Shown: one piece after another, positions 14,901 to 21,984 of the stretch
How positions within the stretch are numbered: the first letter of the stretch is position 1
Layout: each line of letters begins with the position of its first letter
Assembly: GCA_946629525.1 (NCBI GenBank)
Contig: CAMOXU010000004.1
Coordinates: 1-58,137 of the forward strand
Direction: 5' to 3'
DNA: 58,137 bases
Source of the DNA: an uncultured Clostridia bacterium
GTDB taxonomy: Bacteria > Bacillota > Clostridia > Lachnospirales > Lachnospiraceae
Notes under the pieces: generated by a model
Seen by the model: the letters and a program-made list of their open reading frames with translations, nothing else
Databases searched by the model: none
What the model was told of the DNA's origin: nothing
Translations under genes and position numbers: made by a program

Positions 14901-17098
14901 CTGCGGAGCCTGAGGAGGAGCCTGAACTGGCGGAAGAGCCGGAAGAACCTGAGGCAGAAGTCGAACCGGTTGAGGAGATACCGGAGCCGGAAGAGACAGC
15001 AGAGCCTGAAGAAGAACCCGAACCGGTTAAGGAGATACCGGAGCCGGAAGAGACAGCAGAGCCTGAAGAAGAACCCGAACCGGTTGAGGAGATACCGGAG
15101 CCGGAAGAGACCGCGGAGCCTGAAGAAGAACTTGAACCGGTTGAGGAGATATTAGAGCCGGAAGAGACAGCAGAGCCCGAAGAAGAGCCCGAACCGGCTG
15201 AGGAGATATTAGAGCCGGCAGAAGCATCAGAGACTGAAGAGGAGATCGAACAGTCCGAAGAAGTATCAGAACCCGAAGAAATCTTTGCCTCTGAGATGGA
15301 GGAAGATGTACCTGTCAAAAAGACCATTCCTGAAAGGAAAGAATCGGTCGAGAGATTCTGGTGGGACGCTGATTTTGCGGATCATGCCGGGGAGGAGATC
15401 ACGGACTTCCGGGAAGTCATTGAGGAGGATGAGATCGTTCGCGGACCCGGCGCCGTTCAGACTTCGGAGCCGGCCGATGAAGGATATGACCTGGATGAGG
15501 CAGACGCTGGGGACGAGGCAGATTCATACGAAGATGATGTCGACGAGAATGAGGATGACGAGTACGAATCCGACGGGTACGAGGACGATGATGAGTACGA
15601 ATCCGACGAGTATGAAGAAGATGACGAGTATGAATCGGATGAGGACGATGAGTACGAAGACGATGATGAGTACGAAGAAGAGGAGCCGGACAGGGTCTCT
15701 GATCTCAGCGAACGAATAAGAGGTGTCTTCGGTCGTCTTTTTGGCCGGGGACCTGCAAGGTCTTCGGACGACTACGATGACGACGAGTATGACGACGAAG
15801 AGGACGAATACGCAGACGACGAAGTCGATGATGAGTACGAAGATGGCGAGTACGAGTATATCGATGACGAAGACGACGAGTACGAAGATGGCGAGTACGA
15901 GTATGTCGATGACGAAGACGATGAGTACGAAGATGCTGAGTACGAGGATGATGATGCGTATGAGGATGAAAGCGGGTATGGGGACAGTGAGACCGCTGCA
16001 GTTAAGCAGCCGGACATCGCTGCCTCTGCAGCCGCAGACCGTGTGGAGCCGGACGAATATGATGAATCCGACGAATATGATGAATCCGACGAATATGATG
16101 AATCCGACGAATACGATGAATCCGACGAGTACGGTGAAGCGGACAAATACGATGAGCCGGACGAATACGATGAATCCGACGAGTACGATGAAACGGATGC
16201 GTACGATGATTCTGAAGAATACGACGAAGACGAGTACGATGATTCCGATGAATCCGACGAAGACGATGATTCGGATGAGTATGACGAAGACGAGTATGAA
16301 GAGGACGAGGACAGAGGCAGTGCATTCTCCGCTGTGAAAGGCTGGTTCGGTCGTCTGAAGGAGCGCTTCTCTTCGGATAAGGATGAGGACGACGAGGACG
16401 AAGACGAGGAAGAGTACGACGAAGACGGGGACGACGAAGACGGGTATGACGATGAGGAAGATGCGGACGATGAGGACGCGGAATCCGAAGATGCAGACGA
16501 CACGGATTCGTATGAAGACGATCTTTACGACGAGGATGCCTGGGACGATACGGACGAGGATGAAGAAGGACAGGGATCTGTTCTCGGGAGGCTTTTTGGC
16601 GGCAGGCTCGGCCGTAAGAAATCCGGATCCGGCAGATCCGCATCGATCGATGAGCCCGAAGAAGAGCCGGACTTCGATGAGATGGAGGACGAGGATGTTT
16701 TCTTCGCTGATCTGGGAGACGATGAGCGGGTTCGCAGATCCGGACGGACCAGAACGGCCGCGCGGAAAAAGGACCGGACAGACATCTCCAGAGAGGACAG
16801 CTATTACTCCGACATCCGTACGTCGAGCCGGTATTCGGAATCTCAATACAACGACGATCTTTCCATGGAGGAGATTCCCGACAATATGACCATCCGGGGA
16901 GAGGACTTTACGCAGATGCTCCGCAAGGCTGTGCGCGATGTGCGGAACGGCGGTGAAGCGGCTTCCGGCACCTCACGCGGCAGAAACAGCGATGAGGCGG
17001 ATGATCCGTACGACGGAGAGATCATACCGGGCAGCGCATATGACGCCTCCCGGGGCATGACGATCGCAGGGTTCGATGAGGACTCGGAAAATGGCTAA
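11954..17098 (+). CDS. Giant flavodoxin / FMN split-barrel protein with about 1350-residue acidic repeat tail
   Basis: A 1714-residue cytoplasmic protein starting at the ATG at 11954 (GGAGGAA upstream). Residues 1 to about 140 are flavodoxin-like (MAKSLILYDGKLSTTERVA at the N-terminus, and RIAFVGLGFSDKG). Residues about 155-275 resemble a pyridoxamine-phosphate-oxidase-type FMN split barrel (VMATGTDDFVRATPLEYIYR). Both could bind FMN and suggest redox function. From about residue 340 the chain is Asp/Glu/Tyr/Ser-rich low complexity with several repeat families. It is broken by short basic, aromatic segments such as KGWFGRLKERFSS and RIRGVFGRLFGRG. The C-terminus returns to normal composition (EDFTQMLRKAVRDVRNGGEA). 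The reading frame is open throughout, so selection keeps it. It overlaps the DUF3810 gene by 8 bp. I know no characterised protein of this architecture. Confidence 0.8.
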   Translation: MAKSLILYDGKLSTTERVATTIGHIVGNVRICEIAEAPSDISMYDGFCFIFNFYGALTAGKTKSFLNTRKEQLIGKRIAFVGLGFSDKGFTKYVVDMEFALGGDLSITGMFIENEKTTTEVGYQIAKKLREPVKRMDEAELMAEVGKFIENHQVLVMATGTDDFVRATPLEYIYRNGVFYVITEGGLKYRSVLENGNASVTIFDPFDGTFQHVKSLQVFGKVESVKPGTQEYANILAVKGITESTLAAMDVSLFVLRIMPLTIEFLNPDFKARGYDARQLTDTVFRKKLWEQGSAFVRDSFENTGSILTGIQGQMTDPGLQGSASEADSRAADEASPKERINAYPDLKEGWEITDTDPEEGTGESDAVSEESLETEAADVREIFSDQDSADGEPEEKGVRKYSAFDFGGGLLGEEEEAEEEEAPEEAAEEPDGDEEDASYEEEEPVSEGLAAESRNMAEEVRRMMELRSTEEAPSEEKEENVPDEEELEEYRDLFGGVEDLHRSGEKEKKTPLIEREGRVDLREYLDEMDIDEEDLDDEEEEYEEEEEEEEEDYLERKRPKKDRRRGFFATGFGKGLSRFLGIDDEEEDEDEDEDEDDEEDGYDEAETEEEVTYRKSWMERFRARRDDEELMDELRADREEEPDELDELLLKYGSDEDDSYDEDDGEPDSLDAEYEDDGEYDDEESSGTVMKSGAADVSGNTTDSDEEEFGDPDDFSDGDEDWYDESDDSDEEYDEDAEYDEDEEEYDDSDEEEYEEDEEPAGRSAKKSGESWIKRIIRLGLGGKNAADEDDEYDESDDEEESEEYEYEGSDEEESEEYEYEDSDEEESDEYEYEDSDEEESEEYEYEDSDEEESDEYEYEDSDEEESEEYEYEDSDEEESEEYEYEYSDEEESDEYEYEDSDEEDSDAYEYEISDDEAESDEYAGEDADEAEDAAEYVFEEVDESEISSGAYAKASEEELAQPAEPEEKVELTEEISEPEAAAEPEEEPELAEEPEEPEAEVEPVEEIPEPEETAEPEEEPEPVKEIPEPEETAEPEEEPEPVEEIPEPEETAEPEEELEPVEEILEPEETAEPEEEPEPAEEILEPAEASETEEEIEQSEEVSEPEEIFASEMEEDVPVKKTIPERKESVERFWWDADFADHAGEEITDFREVIEEDEIVRGPGAVQTSEPADEGYDLDEADAGDEADSYEDDVDENEDDEYESDGYEDDDEYESDEYEEDDEYESDEDDEYEDDDEYEEEEPDRVSDLSERIRGVFGRLFGRGPARSSDDYDDDEYDDEEDEYADDEVDDEYEDGEYEYIDDEDDEYEDGEYEYVDDEDDEYEDAEYEDDDAYEDESGYGDSETAAVKQPDIAASAAADRVEPDEYDESDEYDESDEYDESDEYDESDEYGEADKYDEPDEYDESDEYDETDAYDDSEEYDEDEYDDSDESDEDDDSDEYDEDEYEEDEDRGSAFSAVKGWFGRLKERFSSDKDEDDEDEDEEEYDEDGDDEDGYDDEEDADDEDAESEDADDTDSYEDDLYDEDAWDDTDEDEEGQGSVLGRLFGGRLGRKKSGSGRSASIDEPEEEPDFDEMEDEDVFFADLGDDERVRRSGRTRTAARKKDRTDISREDSYYSDIRTSSRYSESQYNDDLSMEEIPDNMTIRGEDFTQMLRKAVRDVRNGGEAASGTSRGRNSDEADDPYDGEIIPGSAYDASRGMTIAGFDEDSENG
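14342..14735 (+). repeat. 39-bp coding tandem repeat (SDEEES-E/D-EYEYED)
   Basis: About ten in-frame units of 13 codons (the first is 42 bp), with starts at 14342, 14384, 14423 and then every 39 bp. Alternating E/D versions create a 78-bp higher-order repeat, a sign of recent expansion by slippage or unequal crossing-over. Confidence 0.9.
14963..15247 (+). repeat. 57-bp coding tandem repeat (Glu/Pro-rich)
   Basis: Five in-frame units of 19 codons starting at 14963, 15020, 15077, 15134 and 15191. The unit reads EPVEEIPEPEETAEPEEEP. It differs from the Asp/Tyr repeats on either side and probably forms an extended, stiff acidic spacer. Confidence 0.9.
15830..15964 (+). repeat. 45-bp coding tandem repeat (DEYEDGEYEY type)
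   Basis: Three in-frame units of 15 codons starting at 15830, 15875 and 15920, unit DEYEDGEYEYIDDED with small changes. Confidence 0.85.
16052..16213 (+). repeat. 18-bp coding tandem repeat (DEYDES)
   Basis: Nine in-frame six-codon units from 16052; the first four are almost identical at the DNA level and later ones vary (DEYGEA, DKYDEP, DEYDET, DAYDDS). Confidence 0.9.
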
Positions 17099-18194
17099 AC
17101 GACATTTTTTTGCAGCGCTGCTCCTTACTGCGGCAGCGCTGCTTTTACGTGCAGGGGCCAGATATTCGGACGGCTTCGCGGACGCTTACGCCGGCATCTT
17201 CAACCGGCTGTGGGTCATGACTCTGGGCAGGGTGAACTCATTTTTTCCCTTTTCGGTGGTCGAATTCCTGATCTATGGACTGGTCCTGTTCCTCCTTTTC
17301 CGGCTCGGACGCCTGTTAGCTGCGTGGATGCGCCGGAAAGAGGAGAACGGAGGGGAGGGATTCAGGAAAATGGCCGGACTCCTGCTCGGAAGAGTGCTGG
17401 TCCTTGTATCCCTCATTTTCTTTCTCTTCGAGGCAAATGAAGACATCTATTTTTACTGTACTCCCTTCTCCGTGCGGGAGGGGTACGGCGAGGGAGGGTA
17501 TTCTACGGAGGATCTTGCCGCCTGCTGTGCCTGGCTCGCGGAGGAAGCCGGAATGTACGCGGATCTTGTGGAGCGGGACGCAGACGGGATCATGGTGATG
17601 AGCGCGGACGCGGACGAACGGATCCGGCGGGCCATGACGGATCTCGGCACATCCTGCGGGGAACTGTCGGGATGGTATCCGTGCGCGAAGCCCGTATTTT
17701 TTTCCAGACTGATGTCCCTTACCAATATGGCGGGAATCTATTCGGCCTACACGATCGAGGCCAATTATAACAGGGAGATGACGGAGTATAATCACGCGTT
17801 CTGCGCGGCGCATGAGCTGTCGCACCTTAAGGGTATCCTGCAGGAAAATGAAGCCAACTTTATTGCATATCTCTGCTGCATGCGTTCCGCCGAAGCGGAT
17901 ATCCGCTACTCCGGGCTCCTTTCCGGATGGGTCTACTGCGGAAATGAACTCTATAAGAGGGACCGGGACCGCTGGGCAGAGATATACGGGACGCTGGATG
18001 AGCGCTGCACTGCGGATCTGCATGCAAACAATGTGTTCTGGGCGAAATTTAAAGGGAAAATCGCGGACGCTGCGGAATCGTTCAACGATTCGTATCTGAA
18101 GGGAAGAGGCCAGGAGGACGGCACGAAATCTTACGACAGGGTCGTCGATCTGATCGTTTCTTATGAGAAAAAGCGCGGTGAGGTATTGCAATGA
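17091..18194 (+). CDS. DUF3810 family membrane protein with HExxH motif
   Basis: A 367-residue protein with two or three N-terminal transmembrane helices (residues about 5-22, 50-70 and 95-112), followed by a soluble domain facing outward. HELSH at residues 241-245 is an HExxH zinc motif, and [11 protein letters not shown] supplies a likely third ligand Glu, as in DUF3810 proteins (a putative metalloprotease family of unknown substrate). Translation probably starts at the ATG at 17091 (GAGGA 9 bases upstream), inside the end of the giant acidic gene. The alternative ATG is at 17076. The overlap means coupled expression, so the two proteins may act together. The gene is followed within 60 bp by asnA. 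Confidence 0.75.
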   Translation: MAKRHFFAALLLTAAALLLRAGARYSDGFADAYAGIFNRLWVMTLGRVNSFFPFSVVEFLIYGLVLFLLFRLGRLLAAWMRRKEENGGEGFRKMAGLLLGRVLVLVSLIFFLFEANEDIYFYCTPFSVREGYGEGGYSTEDLAACCAWLAEEAGMYADLVERDADGIMVMSADADERIRRAMTDLGTSCGELSGWYPCAKPVFFSRLMSLTNMAGIYSAYTIEANYNREMTEYNHAFCAAHELSHLKGILQENEANFIAYLCCMRSAEADIRYSGLLSGWVYCGNELYKRDRDRWAEIYGTLDERCTADLHANNVFWAKFKGKIADAAESFNDSYLKGRGQEDGTKSYDRVVDLIVSYEKKRGEVLQ

Positions 18195-18204
18195 ACACGC
18201 CGCA

Positions 18205-18235
18205 GGGTGTACTATCACCCATTATGAAAGTAATG
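18205..18235 (+). promoter_or_regulatory. Two adjacent hairpins before asnA
   Basis: GGGTG (18205-18209) pairs with CACCC (18216-18220), and CATTA (18220-18224) with TAATG (18231-18235). They share base 18220 and end next to the GAGGAGG site of asnA. They may tune asnA translation or stop read-through; no T-run is present. Confidence 0.35.
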
Positions 18236-18249
18236 AGGAGGGAAAAACG

Positions 18250-19257
18250 ATGAGTCTTATACTGCCCCGGAATTATGATCCCCACATGACTGTGCGGGAG
18301 ACACAGGATGCGATCAAGTTCATCCGCGATACATTCCAGAAAGAATTCGGACGCGAGATGAACCTTGAGCGCATTTCCGCCCCGCTGTTCGTCGATCAGG
18401 CTTCCGGTCTGAATGACAACCTGAACGGCGTTGAGCGTCCTGTCCAGTTCGATATCAAGGCGATGCCGGGGCAGACCTATGAGGTCGTCCAGTCCCTCGC
18501 GAAGTGGAAGAGAAGCGCCCTCAAAAGATACGGATTTGCGCCGGGGGAAGGTCTCTATACGAATATGAACGCCATCAGAAGGGATGAGGATCTCGACAAT
18601 CTGCACTCCTGCTATGTCGATCAGTGGGACTGGGAGATGGTGATCCGCAAGGCGGACCGCACACCGCAGGTCCTTCATACGGTCGTGGAGTCCATTTTCA
18701 AGATCATAAAGCATATGGAGCATGAAGTCTGGTACAAGTGGCCGGATGCCGTCTACAGACTTCCGGATTCGATCACCTTTGTGACGACTGCGGAGCTCGA
18801 GGAGAGATGGCCGGATAAGACCCGGAAGGAGAGAGAGAATCTCATCACGAAGGAGAAGGGTGCGGTCTTTGTCGAGAAGATCGGCTGGCCGCTTGCGGAC
18901 GGAGAGCCGCATGACGGGCGTGCGCCGGACTACGATGACTGGGATCTGAACGGAGATATCATTTTCTGGTTCGAGCCGCTGCAGTGCGCACTCGAGATCT
19001 CTTCCATGGGCATCCGCGTAGACGAGAAGTCGATGCTTGCACAGCTTGAGCACAGCAACTGCCAGTACAGGAAGAAGCTTCCGTATCACAAGGCGCTTCT
19101 CGCCGGTGAGCTTCCGTACACGATCGGAGGAGGAATCGGACAGTCCAGGCTCTGCATGCTGCTCCTCGGAAGAGTGCATGTCGGTGAAGTGCAGGCTTCG
19201 GTCTGGCCGGAGGAGATGCGGGAGGAGTGCCGTAAGGCGAATGTGATCCTGCTTTGA
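18250..19257 (+). CDS. asnA: Aspartate-ammonia ligase (asparagine synthetase A)
   Basis: Makes L-asparagine from aspartate, ammonia and ATP in the cytosol. The 335-residue length and the segments [33 protein letters not shown] and the C-terminal [16 protein letters not shown] are typical of AsnA, a class II aminoacyl-tRNA-synthetase-like fold. The ATG at 18250 has GAGGAGGG about 8 bases upstream; the in-frame ATG at 18163 lies inside the previous gene. It follows the DUF3810 gene by 55 bp and has no clear promoter of its own, but two small hairpins precede it. A strong terminator follows. Confidence 0.95.
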   Translation: MSLILPRNYDPHMTVRETQDAIKFIRDTFQKEFGREMNLERISAPLFVDQASGLNDNLNGVERPVQFDIKAMPGQTYEVVQSLAKWKRSALKRYGFAPGEGLYTNMNAIRRDEDLDNLHSCYVDQWDWEMVIRKADRTPQVLHTVVESIFKIIKHMEHEVWYKWPDAVYRLPDSITFVTTAELEERWPDKTRKERENLITKEKGAVFVEKIGWPLADGEPHDGRAPDYDDWDLNGDIIFWFEPLQCALEISSMGIRVDEKSMLAQLEHSNCQYRKKLPYHKALLAGELPYTIGGGIGQSRLCMLLLGRVHVGEVQASVWPEEMREECRKANVILL

Positions 19258-19321
19258 CCGGGAACACGAAGAATCCTCTGTCTCTGCAGGCGGGGGAGAA
19301 ATCGAATGACCTGAAAACAAA

Positions 19322-19378
19322 AAAGTTCTCTGAGGATGCCTTTTAACGGGCTGATCCGCAGAGAGCTTTCTTTTTTTC
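19322..19378 (+). terminator. Terminator after asnA
   Basis: A stem of about 15 bp pairs 19322-19337 with 19354-19369 (one mismatch), followed by a T-rich run at 19367-19377. Confidence 0.8.
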
Positions 19379-19448
19379 ACAGGAATCCGGCCTGAAAAGA
19401 GGTAAATTTGGCAAATGTGAAGATTTTTGGAAACTTGAACGGCAAAGG

Positions 19449-19476
19449 TTGAAAGAGGCTTTTTTATGATTATAAT
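19449..19476 (+). promoter_or_regulatory. Promoter of the GDPD-acylphosphatase gene
   Basis: TTGAAA at 19449-19454 and a perfect TATAAT at 19471-19476, spacer 16 bp. Confidence 0.65.
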
Positions 19477-19516
19477 ACAGGTTGGAAAGGAATGTTCCTG
19501 ACAGGACGGAGTAAAA

Positions 19517-20662
19517 ATGAGTATAGCGGGCATAATTATTACAGTGATCGCCGCCTTCGTGTTCTTTTTGCTGTACGCAGCCTGGCCGTATAACGGCCGG
19601 AAAGAGAGGATGCGCGAATTCAGCGGCTGGTATTACGCGCACAGGGGATTGCACGACAAAGAGGATGCGCCTGAGAATTCAATGCTCGCTTTTGAGCGTG
19701 CGGTGGAGAAGGGTTACGGAATTGAGCTGGATGTGCGGATGACCGGAGACAATCAGCTGGTCATCATGCATGATCCGGATCTTATGAGGGCCGCGGGTGT
19801 TCCGAAGAAGATCAGCGACATGAGCCTTCGCGAGGCGACAGAATATACGCTCTTCGGAACGGAGGAGCATGTTCCGATCTTCTGGGAGGTCTTAAAGACA
19901 GTCGACGGGAAGGTCCCGCTGATCATCGAGATCAAGGCGGAGCGGGGAGACGATGTAAAGGAGATCTGCGGGGAGACCGCATTTATCCTGGACGGGTACG
20001 AGGGACAGTACTGTATTGAGTCCTTTCATCCCGGAGTCGTGCGCTGGTTCCGGAAGAACCGGCCCCAGACGCTGAGAGGCCAGCTTTCGGAGTGCATGGA
20101 TCCGAAGACACAGGGCTTTTTCAGCTTCTCTCTCTCGGCATGTCTCTTCAACTTCCTCACGAAGCCGGATTTTATCGCCTATAATCTTCGGGATATGTAT
20201 AAGCTGCCCTATGTTTATATGCGGAAGGCGGCGGATGCGTTCGGGGCTGCATGGACGGTCCGGTCGGAGGAAGCTCTTCTCGATGCGAAGATGATGTACG
20301 ATGTGTTCATTTTCGAGAATTTTCTGCCGGACCCGCTGGAGAAAGCGCGTCTTCGAAGCGGGGGGCAGACGGAAGGAAAAACTATGGAAGGAATCGTCCG
20401 GAGACATCTGATCTTCTCGGGAGATGTTCAGGGAGTCGGTTTCCGGTATCATGCGAATTATATTTCGCAGCATCTGGGCGTGACCGGCTGGGTGAAGAAC
20501 CTGTATGACGGCCGCGTTGAGATGGAAGCGCAGGGGACAGAGGCCCAGATCGAATCGCTGATCTCACAGCTCAAAGCCCAGCGGTTCGTGGAAATAAATG
20601 ATATTGAATCTGAACTGATCAAAGTGGATCCCAGGTCCTACGAGTTCAAAGTGCGGTACTGA
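19517..20662 (+). CDS. Glycerophosphodiester phosphodiesterase fused to acylphosphatase
   Basis: One open frame of 381 residues. Residues 1-20 form a membrane anchor. Residues about 38-280 are a GDPD domain with H42-R43 (YYAHRGLHDKEDAPENS), IELDVRMTGD and MHDPDL, which would split glycerophosphodiesters into glycerol-3-phosphate and an alcohol. Residues about 290-381 are a complete acylphosphatase with VQGVGFRYHANY (catalytic Arg) and GWVKNLYDGRVEM (catalytic Asn). An internal ATG at 20384, with GGAAGGA upstream, could start a separate 92-residue acylphosphatase, so the frame may yield both a fusion and a free domain. Fusion of these families is unusual to my knowledge. The gene has its own promoter and precedes PAP2 by 20 bp, suggesting phospholipid or teichoic-acid turnover. 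Confidence 0.85.
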   Translation: MSIAGIIITVIAAFVFFLLYAAWPYNGRKERMREFSGWYYAHRGLHDKEDAPENSMLAFERAVEKGYGIELDVRMTGDNQLVIMHDPDLMRAAGVPKKISDMSLREATEYTLFGTEEHVPIFWEVLKTVDGKVPLIIEIKAERGDDVKEICGETAFILDGYEGQYCIESFHPGVVRWFRKNRPQTLRGQLSECMDPKTQGFFSFSLSACLFNFLTKPDFIAYNLRDMYKLPYVYMRKAADAFGAAWTVRSEEALLDAKMMYDVFIFENFLPDPLEKARLRSGGQTEGKTMEGIVRRHLIFSGDVQGVGFRYHANYISQHLGVTGWVKNLYDGRVEMEAQGTEAQIESLISQLKAQRFVEINDIESELIKVDPRSYEFKVRY

Positions 20663-20682
20663 TCCGGAGGGAACGTGCACAT

Positions 20683-21405
20683 ATGACATTTACAAATATT
20701 GAGGAAAAACTCAGAGGTACAAAGTTATCGAAGTTTGCGAAGGATCAGAATCTCTCGCAGATCATTCCGTTCATGCTGTATCTCGTTTTTTACATGGTCT
20801 GGTTCACGATCCTCGAGCGGCTTCCGCGCACCAGGTTTTTCGACCTGAGCACGGAGCTCGACACATATATTCCTTTTATCGTCGAATTTATCATTCCGTA
20901 TCTTTCGTGGTTCCTGTTCCAGGCAGTCTGGGTCATCTTCGTCTTTTTTGTAGACAGAAAGACATATGAGCAGCTCACGACGATGCTCATGATCGGGATG
21001 ACGGTATTCCTGGTCGTCTCCACCTTTCTGCCCACCAAGATCAGCCTGCGCCCGTATTACATCGAGAGCCACGGAATCTGCGCGTTTCTGGTAAGAAGAC
21101 TGTGGGCTGTCGATACGCCGACCAACGTCTGGCCGAGTATTCACGTGTTCAATACAACGGCCCTTATGATGACGCTCTTCACTTCGGAGCATCCGCTCCT
21201 CAAGAAGAGAGCGGTCCGGATCCCGGTGGTATTCTGGTGCGGCATGATCATTCTGTCGACCATGTTCCTGAAGCAGCACTCCGTCGGGGATGTGCTCGCG
21301 GCGCTCGCGCTGAACGGCGTGGCCTATGTGCTTGTCTATAACTGGGGATTTGTCGTCCACGTAATGAAGTCGAAGAAGAGGGTCCATCGAAGAAGGGTGA
21401 TGTGA
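20683..21405 (+). CDS. PAP2-superfamily membrane protein (lipid phosphatase/phosphotransferase-like)
   Basis: A 240-residue polytopic membrane protein with about six helices. The second half carries PAP2-type catalytic motifs: WPSIHVFNT (PSxxH) and LKQHSVGDVLAALAL (a His in the third motif). The first KxxxxxxRP motif is not obvious, as in the inositol-phosphorylceramide-synthase-like branch. The tail is very basic. GGAGGG precedes the ATG. It lies 20 bp after the GDPD fusion, so the two are probably co-transcribed and act on membrane lipids. The substrate is unknown. No terminator is obvious directly downstream, but the tRNA terminator at 21541 is symmetrical and could stop it too. Confidence 0.7.
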   Translation: MTFTNIEEKLRGTKLSKFAKDQNLSQIIPFMLYLVFYMVWFTILERLPRTRFFDLSTELDTYIPFIVEFIIPYLSWFLFQAVWVIFVFFVDRKTYEQLTTMLMIGMTVFLVVSTFLPTKISLRPYYIESHGICAFLVRRLWAVDTPTNVWPSIHVFNTTALMMTLFTSEHPLLKKRAVRIPVVFWCGMIILSTMFLKQHSVGDVLAALALNGVAYVLVYNWGFVVHVMKSKKRVHRRRVM

Positions 21406-21540
21406 GAGATCCGGAAAATGTATTCTCATGGAATCTGAGGCAGATGACCGGGACTGCGGGATCATACTCACGATGGAGCGCATTCTGCGCACGAATCTCA
21501 TAATGAATTCACGGGTACTGCCCGATGAAGAATATACGCA

Positions 21541-21573
21541 AAAAAAAGACATCCAATCACGGATGTCTTTTTT
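21541..21573 (-). terminator. Bidirectional terminator between PAP2 and tRNA-Val
   Basis: AAAAAAGACATCC (21542-21554) pairs with GGATGTCTTTTTT (21561-21573). A and T runs on both sides let it work in either direction; it ends the tRNA transcript on the minus strand. Confidence 0.85.
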
Positions 21574-21575
21574 GA

Positions 21576-21647
21576 TGGACGATGCAGGGCTCGAACCTGT
21601 AACCCCTCACACGTGAAGCGAGTGCTCTCCCATTGAGCTAATCGTCC
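21576..21647 (-). tRNA. tRNA-Val (anticodon CAC)
   Basis: On the minus strand, acceptor GGACGAT pairs with ATCGTCC and the discriminator is A. The D stem is GCTC/GAGC. The anticodon stem CTCGC/GTGAG encloses the loop TTCACGT with anticodon CAC, which reads GUG. The T stem ACAGG/CCTGC has one A-C mismatch at its base and the loop is TTCGAGC. No CCA is encoded. It is a single isolated tRNA gene with its own promoter and terminator. Confidence 0.95.
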
Positions 21648-21654
21648 GTAGAGT

Positions 21655-21683
21655 ATTATAGCACTGCCTTTCGGATGCCGCAA
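21655..21683 (-). promoter_or_regulatory. tRNA-Val promoter
   Basis: On the minus strand TTGCGG (21683-21678) and TATAAT (21660-21655) with a 17-bp spacer, directly ahead of the tRNA. Confidence 0.75.
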
Positions 21684-21733
21684 GTCGAAATTTCACCATT
21701 CCGGAAAAGCTGAGTTGATTTTTGACGAAGAAA

Positions 21734-21860
21734 TGTTAATATTTCATTATGTAGTTAATTAAATTGTAACAATCTCGCCGAATCAGTTGAAAATATGTTA
21801 AGGCTGTGGTATAGTACACAACATAAGTTGAAAATGTTACGCATTTATTAACTTTGTTAC
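21734..21860 (+). promoter_or_regulatory. Array of TGTTA/TGTAA half-sites upstream of the NlpC/P60 gene
   Basis: Five half-sites start at 21734, 21765, 21796, 21835 and 21855. The first three are exactly 31 bp apart (about three helical turns), and the third lies between the -35 and -10 boxes. The second is part of the palindrome ATTGTAACAAT. They resemble WalR/YycF half-sites (TGTWAH), but no pair has the classical 5-bp gap. Confidence 0.4.
21787..21815 (+). promoter_or_regulatory. Promoter of the NlpC/P60 gene
   Basis: TTGAAA at 21787-21792 and TATAGT at 21810-21815, 17-bp spacer. It predicts a leader of about 160 nt. Confidence 0.65.
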
Positions 21861-21984
21861 GATTTGTTTGTATTATCAAGACCGCTTTGTGAACCCGATG
21901 ATCCGGATCCGGCCGGTCGAACGGCCTGACCGCCGGCAGTTCCTGCGGATTTTCTGATAAGAAGTATTGTATCGAGGTGGATGT

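Noticed and set aside
15524-16846. Open frame of 440 codons on the minus strand
   Set aside because: It is antisense to the acidic repeats; GAY/GAR codons read backwards give the Val/Ile/Phe-rich false protein.
21428-21616. Possible 62-residue gene downstream of PAP2
   Set aside because: It runs through the terminator and into the tRNA-Val gene on the other strand and has no ribosome site.
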